Position numbers and translations under genes: made by a program
DNA from: Hyphomicrobium sp.
GTDB taxonomy: Bacteria > Pseudomonadota > Alphaproteobacteria > Rhizobiales > Hyphomicrobiaceae
Assembly: GCA_002928955.1 (NCBI GenBank)
Contig: PERT01000019.1
Location: 1 to 52,938 of the forward strand
Length of the DNA stretch: 52,938 nt
Reading direction: 5' to 3'
The notes under the pieces: model-generated
Seen by the model: the letters and a program-made list of their open reading frames with translations, nothing else
Told to the model about the DNA's origin: nothing
The model's database searches: none
Shown here: piece after piece, positions 8,761 to 17,001 of the stretch
How positions within the stretch are numbered: position 1 is the stretch's first letter
Layout: each line of letters opens with the position of its first letter

Positions 8761-9294
8761 ATGTCAGACATTCGGCGCACGAAGGTCCATGGCCGCAATC
8801 TGATGGCGGCTGTTGCCGCACTCGCGCTTCCCGCCATTCTTGTCAGCGGCGTGGCTCTGGCGCAGTCGAAGGGCAAAAAGGACGAGATCACCATCACCAT
8901 TACGCGCATCAAGGCGCTCGACCGGATTGACGTGGGCGGCGGTAATCCGGACTTCTTTGCCCGTGCAACCATCGCCGGCGAGGCCATCAAGTCGCCGGTC
9001 GTCAAGCAACAGACCGAGTCAAAACCGGATTGGAAGCTGACCAAGGTCGTGCCCCGCGGCAAAACCGACATCAAGCTCGAGCTTTTGGACAAGGATGTCC
9101 TCAATCCGGATGACCTGATCGACATCAACCGGGTCGACAAGAAGCGACTGCTCGAGTTCACGGTCGACACGAGCAGCTGCCGGGTCGCAGGCTTCTCGAA
9201 TGGCTATCGCTGCGGTTCGAAGATCTCGCGCGCTGGTCTCGAGAAAAAGAAGGCCGAAATTGACTTTGTTGTAAGCGTCAAGAAAGACAAATAA
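8761..9294 (+). CDS. Secreted protein of unknown function
   Basis: It encodes 177 residues from the ATG at 8761, which has GGAG eight bases upstream. The in-frame ATG at 8746 has no such site. A signal peptide (residues 1 to about 35, hydrophobic AAVAALALPAILVSGVALA) precedes a beta-rich domain with alternating ITITITRIKALDRID, suggestive of a C2- or immunoglobulin-like sandwich. Two cysteines near the end (SSCRVAG, YRCGSK) may pair. The family is not recognised. It is a single gene followed by a hairpin terminator. Confidence 0.6.
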   Translation: MSDIRRTKVHGRNLMAAVAALALPAILVSGVALAQSKGKKDEITITITRIKALDRIDVGGGNPDFFARATIAGEAIKSPVVKQQTESKPDWKLTKVVPRGKTDIKLELLDKDVLNPDDLIDINRVDKKRLLEFTVDTSSCRVAGFSNGYRCGSKISRAGLEKKKAEIDFVVSVKKDK

Positions 9295-9330
9295 CTCATC
9301 AGTTCCAGGTTTCTGCGCAGCGAAGACCGA

Positions 9331-9366
9331 AGCGCGCAACGGGCAAGCGTCCCGGTGCGCGCTTTA
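9331..9366 (+). terminator. Hairpin terminator
   Basis: Arms AGCGCGC (9331-9337) and GCGCGCT (9357-9363) enclose a second short paired stretch (ACGGG with CCCGG) and are followed by TTTATTT. It lies 37 bases after the stop of the secreted-protein gene. Confidence 0.65.
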
Positions 9367-9475
9367 TTTCTGGCGGCGACAAGACGACGACCCTTGGACC
9401 TTGACCACCCAACGACTATATTGATCGACAAGGGGCGCCCACGCGCTCGCGCGACAACCACCAGGGGTCTTTGCG

Positions 9476-10441
9476 ATGTCCAAGCCGATGCTGACGAGGT
9501 TGGGGTTCTACGCCGTTGCGGTCGCGACGGTTCTGGCCCTCGTGGCCACCGTGGCGGACGCTCGACCCGGCCGTGGCGGCGGGATCGGTAGCCGGGGCGA
9601 CCGGACGTTCTCCGCGCCGCCCGCGACCAATACCGCACCCAAGGCGGCGGCGCCCATCGACAAGTCGATCGCTCAGCCGGGCGCGGCAGCAGCGGCCAGC
9701 AAGGGTGCCGCTGGGGCAGGTGCGGCTGCCGGTGCGGCGACACAGGCGTCGCGGTTCGGCGGCATGCGCGGCCTTTTGATGGGCGGATTGTTCGCCGCGG
9801 GACTCGCCAGCATTTTCGGCGTCGGCGCTCTCGCCAGCGCGCTTGGCTTCATGCTCCAGTTCCTGCTCATCGGCGGGTTGATCTGGCTCGCCTACAGCTT
9901 CTTCCGCAGCCGGAGCGGGACACCGCAGCCGGCAATGGCCGGTGCCGCGGCATCACCGCCGCGGGCGCGTCAAGCCGCCCAGAATGTCAACCTCCGCGCC
10001 GGAACGGCCGCGGGTGGAACGGGGGTGGTGCTGGATATCGGCCCGGCAGACTTCGATGCATTCCAGGCGCGGCTTGGTGATATCCAGGCCGCCTACGGTC
10101 GCAATGATGTGGCGGCACTCGGGGATATGGTCACGCCGGAAATGCTGTCTTACTTCGCGCAGGAGCTGTCGGCCAACACTCAGAAGGGCGTGCGGAACGA
10201 AGTTTCGGACGCCACGCTTCTGCAGGGTGACCTGGCGGAATCCTGGCGCGAGGCAAGCGGCGAGTACGCGTCGGTCGCGATGCGCTATTCCGTGCTCGAT
10301 GCCATGGTCGATGCCGCGACCGGCCACGTTCTCTCTGGCAGCCGAACCACCCCCGAAGAAGTTGTCGAGGTCTGGACCTTCCGGCGCTCGCAGAACGGCA
10401 AGCCGTCGGATTGGGAGCTCAGCGCAATCCAGCAGGCATAA
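9476..10441 (+). CDS. Tim44-like domain membrane protein
   Basis: This 321-residue protein has an N-terminal signal or anchor helix, a low-complexity Ala/Pro/Gly segment, two hydrophobic segments (about residues 100-145) and a C-terminal Tim44-like domain of about 130 residues with the pattern FDAFQARLGDIQAAYGRNDVAAL and VTPEMLSYFAQEL. The mitochondrial domain recruits Hsp70 to the import pore. In alphaproteobacteria the role is unsettled but membrane-associated. AGGGG precedes the ATG, and a perfect terminator follows. Confidence 0.8.
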   Translation: MSKPMLTRLGFYAVAVATVLALVATVADARPGRGGGIGSRGDRTFSAPPATNTAPKAAAPIDKSIAQPGAAAAASKGAAGAGAAAGAATQASRFGGMRGLLMGGLFAAGLASIFGVGALASALGFMLQFLLIGGLIWLAYSFFRSRSGTPQPAMAGAAASPPRARQAAQNVNLRAGTAAGGTGVVLDIGPADFDAFQARLGDIQAAYGRNDVAALGDMVTPEMLSYFAQELSANTQKGVRNEVSDATLLQGDLAESWREASGEYASVAMRYSVLDAMVDAATGHVLSGSRTTPEEVVEVWTFRRSQNGKPSDWELSAIQQA

Positions 10442-10477
10442 ACTGCGCGGGGCGCTGGAACGTCAGAACGAATCGAT

Positions 10478-10506
10478 GGGCTCCGCCATTGCTGGCGGGG
10501 CCCTTT
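10478..10506 (+). terminator. Rho-independent terminator
   Basis: Arms 10478-10488 (GGGCTCCGCCA) and 10493-10503 (TGGCGGGGCCC) with loop TTGC form an 11-bp stem with one G-T pair, followed by TTT. It lies 37 bases after the Tim44-like gene. Confidence 0.8.
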
Positions 10507-10635
10507 CGCGTAGCGCAACCCGGTGGGGCACGCGGTGGGGTTTGCAGGGCACTCGATCGCCGATCGTGGCTACCCCTGCGGAAGTTGTGGTTGATCCCGG
10601 TCGATGGGTTCGCGATGCCCTAAGGCACCATTTGA

Positions 10636-10712
10636 CCGTGTGCGATGATCGCGAAGTCCGTTTCATTCTTGCGGCGCCTTCGGAGCCGGACTTCGCGATC
10701 TGAAGCACACGG
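10636..10712. repeat. Large isolated palindromic hairpin (type F)
   Basis: A 14-bp perfect inverted repeat (10647-10660 with 10687-10700) around a 26-base loop is extended by outer arms CCGTGTGC (10636-10643) and GCACACGG (10705-10712). The 77-base length resembles the CTAG-ended hairpins elsewhere in the window, but the CTAG ends are absent. It sits in the 356-base gap between the Tim44-like gene's terminator and the 3' end of the TRAP operon. Confidence 0.85.
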
Positions 10713-10862
10713 GTCTCAATGGTTTGCTCGTGTCCACTCGGCCGCAATGCTCGCTCAATGCCCGCTGCAGAATGACGCGAACGTCGCGGCCGGGACACGA
10801 ACGCTCTGCCGGTAGGCCGAGGCGGGTGCTGGGCCGCAGCCGGCAAGGCTCTATCCCCAGCG

Positions 10863-12179
10863 TCAGTTCCTCAGATATCGCGGCAGCCAGAGTGCGATCT
10901 CGGGGAAGCAGAAGACAATGGCGAGCCCGATCAGCTGCAGGATCATGAATTGCCCCATACCGGCGTAGATGTCTGACAGCTTCCATTCCGGCACCACACC
11001 CTTGAGGAAGTAGGCCGACAGCGCCACGGGTGGTGACAGCCATGCAGTCTGCAGGCACATGGCCACCAGCGTGCAGAACCACACCAGATCGATGCCGAGC
11101 TTCTGAACCAAAGGCAGCATGATCGGAATGACGATCAGTACGATCGGCACCCATTCCAGCGGCCACGCAAGCAGGAAAATCAAGCCGAGTATGAGCCACA
11201 GCATCACCATCGGCGAGAACGGCAATTCCAGCATCGCGTCAGCGATCATCGTGGCGGTGCCCAGCCGCGCGAAGATGGCGCCGAAATAGTTCGACGCCGC
11301 GACCAGCAGCAGGATCATGCAGCTCACTTCCAGCGTCGCGTAGACCGCGCGCTTGAGCTTGAGCCAGCTCATGGTTCGGGTCGCCAACGTCAGCAGGAAT
11401 ACCACAAACGCGCCGATGGCGCCTGCGTCCGTCGGTGTCGCGATGCCGGCGAGAATAACGCCGAGCGTCGCCAGGATCACCACCACCACGGGGATCACGC
11501 CGACCGAGAGTTCTTTCACCACCTCCCACTTGCTTTCGGTGCGCTCCTCCATCGGCAGCGGCGGCCCGAGCGAGGGGTCGAGGTGGCAGCGGCCAAGGCA
11601 ATAAGCGATGTAGATGGTGGCCAGCAGCAGACCGGGAAATACTGCGGCGGCAAACAGGTCCGTCGTCGGCACCCCCACCACCGGTCCCATGACGATCAGC
11701 ATCACACTCGGCGGAATGAGGATGCCGAGCGTTCCGCCAGCCGTGATCGCGCCAGCCGAAAGCCGGATGTCATAGCCGGAACGTTTCATCGAAGGCGCCG
11801 CCATGACGCCGAGCAGGGTCACCGACGAGCCGACGATGCCGGTCGCCGCCGCGAAGATCGTCGCGGTGATGAGCACGGCCAGATACAGCGAACCCCTGAC
11901 GCCGGCCAGCAGCTGCTGCACGCCGCGGAACAGCCGTTCCATGAGACCCGACTGTTCGAGCAGGTAGCCCATGAACAGAAAGAACGGCACAGAGGCGAGC
12001 GACGTCTCCTTCATCACAGAAAAGAACTGCAGCGTCATCAGATGCAACGCGACGTCGCCAAGCGCCCAGTAGCCGACACCGAGCGCGATGGCGATCAACG
12101 TGAATGAGATCGGAAAGCCGATGAAGATCGCGATGAACAGTATGCCGAGCGCGATCAGTCCGTACCATTCGTTAGACAC
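10863..12179 (-). CDS. TRAP transporter large permease (DctM family), probable isethionate IseM
   Basis: This is the large membrane subunit of a tripartite ATP-independent periplasmic transporter, driving substrate import with a cation gradient. The GTG start at 12179 gives 438 residues. It is preceded by GAGGAG and overlaps the small-permease stop by eight bases; the longer open frame upstream reads through the small subunit gene and is not real. About 12 hydrophobic segments and DctM motifs (ASVPFFLFMGYLLEQSG, AAATGIVGSSVTLLG, AGGTLGILIPPSVMLI) are visible. Its operon with a GMC dehydrogenase and a divergent IclR regulator fits the isethionate module iseKLM-iseJ. Substrate assignment is inference. 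Confidence 0.85.
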   Translation of the reverse strand: MSNEWYGLIALGILFIAIFIGFPISFTLIAIALGVGYWALGDVALHLMTLQFFSVMKETSLASVPFFLFMGYLLEQSGLMERLFRGVQQLLAGVRGSLYLAVLITATIFAAATGIVGSSVTLLGVMAAPSMKRSGYDIRLSAGAITAGGTLGILIPPSVMLIVMGPVVGVPTTDLFAAAVFPGLLLATIYIAYCLGRCHLDPSLGPPLPMEERTESKWEVVKELSVGVIPVVVVILATLGVILAGIATPTDAGAIGAFVVFLLTLATRTMSWLKLKRAVYATLEVSCMILLLVAASNYFGAIFARLGTATMIADAMLELPFSPMVMLWLILGLIFLLAWPLEWVPIVLIVIPIMLPLVQKLGIDLVWFCTLVAMCLQTAWLSPPVALSAYFLKGVVPEWKLSDIYAGMGQFMILQLIGLAIVFCFPEIALWLPRYLRN

Positions 12180-12759
12180 TGGGCCTCTCCTCGGCCGCGA
12201 CGGCTGGAATGGGGTGCGGACGGGTGATCCACAAGCCGGTCCTGGCGGCATGGATGGAGCGCAAGAGTTCACTCAATCCCTGGATGAGCAGCAACAGGCA
12301 GGTCAGCGGCATCGTCGCCTTCAGAGGCCAGATCAGTGGAAGCCAGGGTGAAGTCACGCTGCGTTCGTTGCGGCCGTAGGACACGAGGAAGTAATCCCAG
12401 GTGACGTAGAGAAAGCAGAGGAGCGGCGGGAAGAAGAACAGCACATAGCAGATCGCATCGACGGTTCCCTGCGTCTGCGGAGACCAGGAGCCATAGAACG
12501 AGTCCGTACGTATGTGCCCGCCCCGCATCAGCGTGTAGGCCGATCCCAGCATGAAGAATGCGCCATAGGACATGAAGGTCATGTCGTAGGCCCAGATCGT
12601 CGGGGCATTGAACGCGTAGCGCGCAATGACTTCATAGACGAGGCTCATGATCATCGGCACGATCAGCCAGCCCACGATCGTGCCGGACCAGAGCCCGGCT
12701 TTGTCGAGGGTGTGGACCGCGCGAACGATAGGGGCCTCGGCTCGACCATCAGCTGTCAT
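12172..12759 (-). CDS. TRAP transporter small permease (DctQ family), probable IseL
   Basis: This 195-residue integral membrane protein has four hydrophobic segments (GTIVGWLIVPMIMSLVYEV, TFMSYGAFFMLGSAYTL, VLFFFPPLLCFLYVTWDYFLV and a C-terminal one), the standard architecture of TRAP small subunits. It overlaps the large-subunit start, so the two are translationally coupled. It lies downstream of the binding protein gene with a gap of about 130 bases. Confidence 0.88.
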   Translation of the reverse strand: MTADGRAEAPIVRAVHTLDKAGLWSGTIVGWLIVPMIMSLVYEVIARYAFNAPTIWAYDMTFMSYGAFFMLGSAYTLMRGGHIRTDSFYGSWSPQTQGTVDAICYVLFFFPPLLCFLYVTWDYFLVSYGRNERSVTSPWLPLIWPLKATMPLTCLLLLIQGLSELLRSIHAARTGLWITRPHPIPAVAAEERPSV

Positions 12760-12892
12760 GGCGATCGTCGTACCTCTTGCTTCGCGGGGCCGTTATCCGG
12801 CCCGGGCGTACAACTGCGGAAATAGTTCAAGGACATGCGCGGCAAGGGTCAAAGCCAGCGGCGGGTGTAACGTACGCCGCCGGCTTTGGTGG

Positions 12893-13990
12893 TCATTTCT
12901 TCTCGAGCGCGGAATTGCCGAGTTGCGAGTAGAGATCGATGATTTTGGTCCAGTAAGGCACCACGGTCTTGGCGAAATTCCGCTGGCTGTCGAGCACTTC
13001 CTTGAAGAACGGATCTTTGGCCGAGTACCGCTCGAGCACCACGTTGGTGGCGCGGACGAACTCGGGGAAGAAGTCCTTCGGCGTGTCGAGAATCTGCACG
13101 CCGTGCTTTTCTCGCAGCTCGATCACGGCCTGAGCGTTGCGCCAGACGTTGAACGAGTACGTTTCCGTCATCGACGCGAGTGCGGCAGTCTTCAGGATTT
13201 CCTTCAGATCAGGCGTCAGCTTGTTATGAAAATCCTTGTTCCACAATAGCTCACCCACGTCCGTCGACTGGTGCAGGCCCTGCAAATAGTAGTACTTCCA
13301 GACCGTGTGCAGGCCGAGGTTGCGGTCGTCTGCGGGGCCGATCCACTCGGCTGCGTCTATGGTGCCGCGTTGGGCGGCGGGCACGATTTCACCGCCGGGC
13401 ATGGCAACCGCGGCCACGCCCATCTCCTTGAAGATCTCGCCCGTGATGCCGGGCGGCGAACGATACTTGAACGTCTTGAAGTCGGCGACGTCCTTGATCG
13501 GGCGCTTGAACCAGCCAAGCGGATCAGGGCCCATGGGCTGCACCATCTGCGGCACGACTTTGAGCTTCAGAATGTCCGCATAGAACTTCTCGAGCAGTTG
13601 ATTGCCGCCGCCTTCCAACAGCCATGCGACGTGCGAGATCTGGTCGAGGCCGGCACCGGCGCCCGCCATCGGGTTGGAGAACAATCCTGCGGTCGGGTTC
13701 TTGCCCGACCAGTAGTGCGTCCAGGCATAGCCGCCCTCGACGATGCCCTTGTCCACGGCGTCGAGGATCTCAAACGCCGGCACAATCGCGCCATCCGGCA
13801 ACACCTCGATCTTCAATCGCCCGTTCGACATCTTGTCGACCCGGTCGGCGTAGCGCTTCAAAAGCTCGAAATAGATGCTCGCCGAGGGCACCGCGGTTTG
13901 CATCCGCACCTTCTGCTGCGCCCAAGCGCTCATCGTGCCCGCGCACACGGCGAGCGCCATCAAGCAGATACTGAGCAGTCGTCGTAACAT
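12893..13990 (-). CDS. TRAP substrate-binding protein (TakP/DctP family), probable IseK
   Basis: This periplasmic receptor is 365 residues from the ATG at 13990, which has GGAGGAG eight bases upstream; the longer frame to 14146 overlaps the dehydrogenase gene and is unlikely. The signal peptide covers residues 1-24 (cleavage after AWA). Family marks include GYAWTHYWSGKNP, KYRSPPG, and AAEWIGPADDRNLG, resembling the ligand-contact region of TakP-type keto-acid receptors. Conserved Arg in KYRSPPG would bind the ligand's anionic group, which could be a carboxylate or, as proposed here, a sulfonate. The linked dehydrogenase suggests isethionate. Confidence 0.85.
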   Translation of the reverse strand: MLRRLLSICLMALAVCAGTMSAWAQQKVRMQTAVPSASIYFELLKRYADRVDKMSNGRLKIEVLPDGAIVPAFEILDAVDKGIVEGGYAWTHYWSGKNPTAGLFSNPMAGAGAGLDQISHVAWLLEGGGNQLLEKFYADILKLKVVPQMVQPMGPDPLGWFKRPIKDVADFKTFKYRSPPGITGEIFKEMGVAAVAMPGGEIVPAAQRGTIDAAEWIGPADDRNLGLHTVWKYYYLQGLHQSTDVGELLWNKDFHNKLTPDLKEILKTAALASMTETYSFNVWRNAQAVIELREKHGVQILDTPKDFFPEFVRATNVVLERYSAKDPFFKEVLDSQRNFAKTVVPYWTKIIDLYSQLGNSALEKK

Positions 13991-14090
13991 GGAAGTCTCC
14001 TCCTTCGGTCTTTTCGACGTTTTCGTCCCATATTCGTTTGACTGGCCATTCGGCCTTCGTGTTGCCCGGTCTTTGCCGAACCGTTGAAGC

Positions 14091-15740
14091 TTATCCTGTT
14101 GCAATGCTTTGGACCCTCCCTGAATTCGGACCGGTGCCCGCCACATCGGCTTGGATCATGTCGGCGGCCTTTTCGCCGATCATGATCGCCGGCAGGTTGG
14201 TGTTGCCTGAGACAAGCGCCGGCATGATTGAGCAATCGGCCACCCACAGCGCCTCGACCCCCCGCACGCGGAGGCGGGAATCGACCACCGCTGCCTTGTC
14301 GGCGCCCATCCTGCAGGTCCCTGACGGATGGAAGATCGTCGCACCATGGTCTCGCGCAAACTGCAAGAGTGCGTCATCGGTGACGGCGCCAGCGCCGGGC
14401 AGCATCTCCTCCGACACATACTCCGAGAGCGGCGCCGTACCCGCCAGCCGCCGCGCGAACGCAATGGCGGCGACGACGCAACGCCGGTCGCCTTCGGTGC
14501 TGAGGTAGTTTGCCTGGATGCGCGGCGCCGCAGTTGGATCGCTGCTCGACAGGGTGATACGGCCGCGGCTTTCCGGCCGCAACTGGCAGACCGAGAGCGT
14601 GAAGCCCGAGTAGGAATGCGGCTTGGCGCCGGCCATGTCTGCGCTGAGGGTCGCGATATGGAATTGGATATCCGGCGTCTTCGAGTCACGAAGAACGCGC
14701 GTGAACAGTCCGCCCTGGTTGATGCCAATTGCCAAGGGGCCTGCCCGCGCAAGCAGCCATTGGGCGCCGATCTTGATCTGGCCGAATACCGAGTTCAACT
14801 CGTCGTTCGTGGTGATCGGTTTCGTGCATTTGTAGATCAGCCGGATCTGCAGGTGATCCTGGAGGTTCTCGCCGAGTTGGGCACGGTCCACGATGACGGC
14901 GATGCCGTGCCGTCGCAACTCCTCCGCTGGCCCGATGCCGGACAGCATCAAGAGCTGCGGCGATTGCAGCGCACCGGCTGAAAGCACGACGCCAAGCCGC
15001 GCCGTCAGCCGACGGTTCGTGCCATTGTGACGGAATTCAACGCCCGTTGCGCGCCTGCCCTGCAATAGAACGCGGCTCGCGTGTGCGCCTGTCAGAACCG
15101 CAAGGTTCTGGCGGCCGCGTGCCGGCTTCAGATAGGCTTTCGCTGCACTGACCCGCAGTCCGTTGCGCGTTGTCAATTGGTAATAGCCGACACCCTCCTG
15201 TCGTGCGCCGTTGAAGTCCGCGGTGCGCGGCACGCCCAGGCGCCCCGCCGCTTCGATCACCGCCTCGATCAGCTCGTGCTTGCGCGGAATGCTGCTGACA
15301 TTCACGGGGCCCGACAGCCCGTGATGTTGCGAACCGGTGAATTCGGAATTGGTCTCGAGCTTCAGGAAGTACGGGAACACGTCGTCCCAGCCCCAGCCCG
15401 CGCAATCGAGATCGCGCCAGCGGTCGTAGTCCTCCCGCTGGCCCCTGATTGCGATCAGTCCGTTGATCGAGCTCGATCCACCGAGGACGCGACCACGCGG
15501 CCAATAGATCTGGCGGCCGCCCATCTCGGGCTCCGGCTCGGTCTTGAATCTCCAGTTGACCCGCTCGTCCCACATCGTTTTGCCGTAGCCAAGCGGCAGG
15601 TGGATCCAAGGATTGCTGTCTTTGGGGCCGGATTCGAGCAGCGCGACGGTGAAACGCCCGCTCTCTGAAAGGCGGCTTGCGACCGCGCATCCAGACGACC
15701 CGGCGCCGACGACTATGAAATCGTAGCTCGTCTTGTTCAT
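14091..15740 (-). CDS. iseJ: GMC-family flavin-dependent alcohol dehydrogenase, probable isethionate dehydrogenase IseJ
   Basis: GMC oxidoreductases oxidise alcohols with FAD and pass electrons to quinone or cytochrome. The 549 residues show the N-terminal FAD fingerprint VVGAGSSGCAVASRLSES, the GMC signature GGSSSINGLIAIRG, a second signature VVLSAGALQSPQLLMLSGIGP, and the C-terminal catalytic His regions (FHPSGTCRMG and NTNLPAIMIGE). The ATG at 15740 has GGGAG upstream; 15791 is an alternative start. Isethionate dehydrogenase IseJ of Cupriavidus necator belongs to this family and is linked to an IclR regulator, and IseKLM is a TRAP carrier, so the layout matches. Choline- or generic alcohol dehydrogenase remains possible. 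Confidence 0.7.
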   Translation of the reverse strand: MNKTSYDFIVVGAGSSGCAVASRLSESGRFTVALLESGPKDSNPWIHLPLGYGKTMWDERVNWRFKTEPEPEMGGRQIYWPRGRVLGGSSSINGLIAIRGQREDYDRWRDLDCAGWGWDDVFPYFLKLETNSEFTGSQHHGLSGPVNVSSIPRKHELIEAVIEAAGRLGVPRTADFNGARQEGVGYYQLTTRNGLRVSAAKAYLKPARGRQNLAVLTGAHASRVLLQGRRATGVEFRHNGTNRRLTARLGVVLSAGALQSPQLLMLSGIGPAEELRRHGIAVIVDRAQLGENLQDHLQIRLIYKCTKPITTNDELNSVFGQIKIGAQWLLARAGPLAIGINQGGLFTRVLRDSKTPDIQFHIATLSADMAGAKPHSYSGFTLSVCQLRPESRGRITLSSSDPTAAPRIQANYLSTEGDRRCVVAAIAFARRLAGTAPLSEYVSEEMLPGAGAVTDDALLQFARDHGATIFHPSGTCRMGADKAAVVDSRLRVRGVEALWVADCSIMPALVSGNTNLPAIMIGEKAADMIQADVAGTGPNSGRVQSIATG

Positions 15741-15833
15741 GCGGGGCCACTCCCAGCGCCCGTTCTTGTGGACGGGTCGCTTCACGAACATCCTCCAATG
15801 CCGGACAGACCGTCAACACAAAAATGAAACAGA

Positions 15834-15855
15834 GTATTCCGTTTAACGAAAATAC
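15834..15855. promoter_or_regulatory. Candidate IclR-family operator
   Basis: The near-palindrome GTATTCCGTTTAACGAAAATAC has inner CGTT/AACG and outer GTATT/AATAC arms. It lies in the 166-base gap between the divergent GMC dehydrogenase and IclR genes. A TATAAT at 15860-15865 directly follows on the plus strand, so the operator would overlap the promoter of the regulator gene, as expected for autoregulation. The IclR link is inference. Confidence 0.5.
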
Positions 15856-15906
15856 ATCATATAATCTTACACCGTCACCTCGAACCCCGAGCCCCCGACC
15901 AGTCTG

Positions 15907-16722
15907 ATGCTGCAACGCCGCACAGGAACACCAAGGCGCGGTGCCGCGACGCAGCGCACGATAGCTGGCCAGCAGAGCCGGCCGGTGTTGACGCGTGCGC
16001 TCGCGGTGATCGAAGCCATCGCGGGCGTCAAGCAACCGGTCGCACTCGTCGATCTGGCCCGGCGGGTGGCGCTGCCGCCCGCGACCGTCTATCGCCTTTG
16101 CCAACGGCTCGAGGAAGATGGCTACATCGTGCGCGAAGGCGGGTCGCGGCGGTACGCGCCCGGTGCCCGGCTCATGCGGCTCGGGATCGCGATCATGCGT
16201 GCTGGTGGAGCATCGAGCGTGCGGCACGATGTTCTGAAGGCCCTTGTCGAGCGCATAGGCGAAACGTGTAATCTGACGATGCTGGCGGGCAGCGACGTGC
16301 TCTATCTCGATCGCGTCGAGACCCGTTGGCCATTGCGATTGAGCTTGGAGCCGGGGTCGCGTGTGCCGCTCCATTGCACGGCCAGCGGCAAGCTGTTCCT
16401 CGCGTTTCTGCCAAAACCGGCGCGAAACACTCTTCTCGATGCGCTGCCCATGCCCGCGCATACGCCAAGGTCGCTCACTGATCGGCTCAGCCTTGAGCGA
16501 GATCTCAATCGCATCGCGCGGCGCGGCTACAGCACCGACGACGAGGAGTTCCTGGCCGGGCTGATCGCCGTCGCCGTGCCGGTGACTGACAGCTCGGGCA
16601 CGGTCATCGCGGCTGTCGCCTGCCATGCACCCGTTGCCCGGTTGAATCTCAAATCCGCTGTTGCCGCAGTTCCGCTGCTCACCGCGGCCGCAGCAAAAAT
16701 CTCGGCGACGTTTGTCGAATGA
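15907..16722 (+). CDS. IclR-family transcriptional regulator, probable IseR
   Basis: This 271-residue regulator has an N-terminal winged helix (RALAVIEAIAGVKQPVALVDLARRVALPPATVYRLCQRLEEDGYI, residues about 25-75) and a C-terminal ligand-binding GAF-like domain with the IclR hallmarks ETCNLTMLAGSDVLYLDRVE and VPLHCTASGKLFLAFLP. It is divergent from the TRAP/GMC operon and probably controls it through the palindrome at 15834-15855. The first 20 residues are basic and poorly conserved, so the start could be slightly downstream. Confidence 0.88.
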   Translation: MLQRRTGTPRRGAATQRTIAGQQSRPVLTRALAVIEAIAGVKQPVALVDLARRVALPPATVYRLCQRLEEDGYIVREGGSRRYAPGARLMRLGIAIMRAGGASSVRHDVLKALVERIGETCNLTMLAGSDVLYLDRVETRWPLRLSLEPGSRVPLHCTASGKLFLAFLPKPARNTLLDALPMPAHTPRSLTDRLSLERDLNRIARRGYSTDDEEFLAGLIAVAVPVTDSSGTVIAAVACHAPVARLNLKSAVAAVPLLTAAAAKISATFVE

Positions 16723-17001
16723 ACCTTATCTCATTTGCCACTGTCACACGCTTCCGGCCCTTGATGAGAGTGCCAGCCTGTGCCCGTGCGGGTGGGAGTG
16801 GCGGGAGCTTGTCTCACGGATTTGATTTGCAAGTCTCAATGGGAGATGTTTCAGCGTAATGGTGAGCGTTCCATTCATTCGGTCACCCATGCGGGGCCTT
16901 TGTTTGGCGTCGTTCGTTTCGGTGCTCGCCGCACATTCGGCCCGTCTATCGGCCGGTAACCAGTCGTGACTGTCGGAAGTGGATCGCGCGCGGGGACAAT
17001 G
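16723..17001. other. Intergenic region before the DUF2235 gene
   Basis: These 279 bases lie between the IclR gene and the DUF2235 gene. I see no clear terminator, repeat or promoter. An in-frame upstream ATG-like start at 16966 is possible but is not supported by a ribosome-binding site. Confidence 0.4.
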
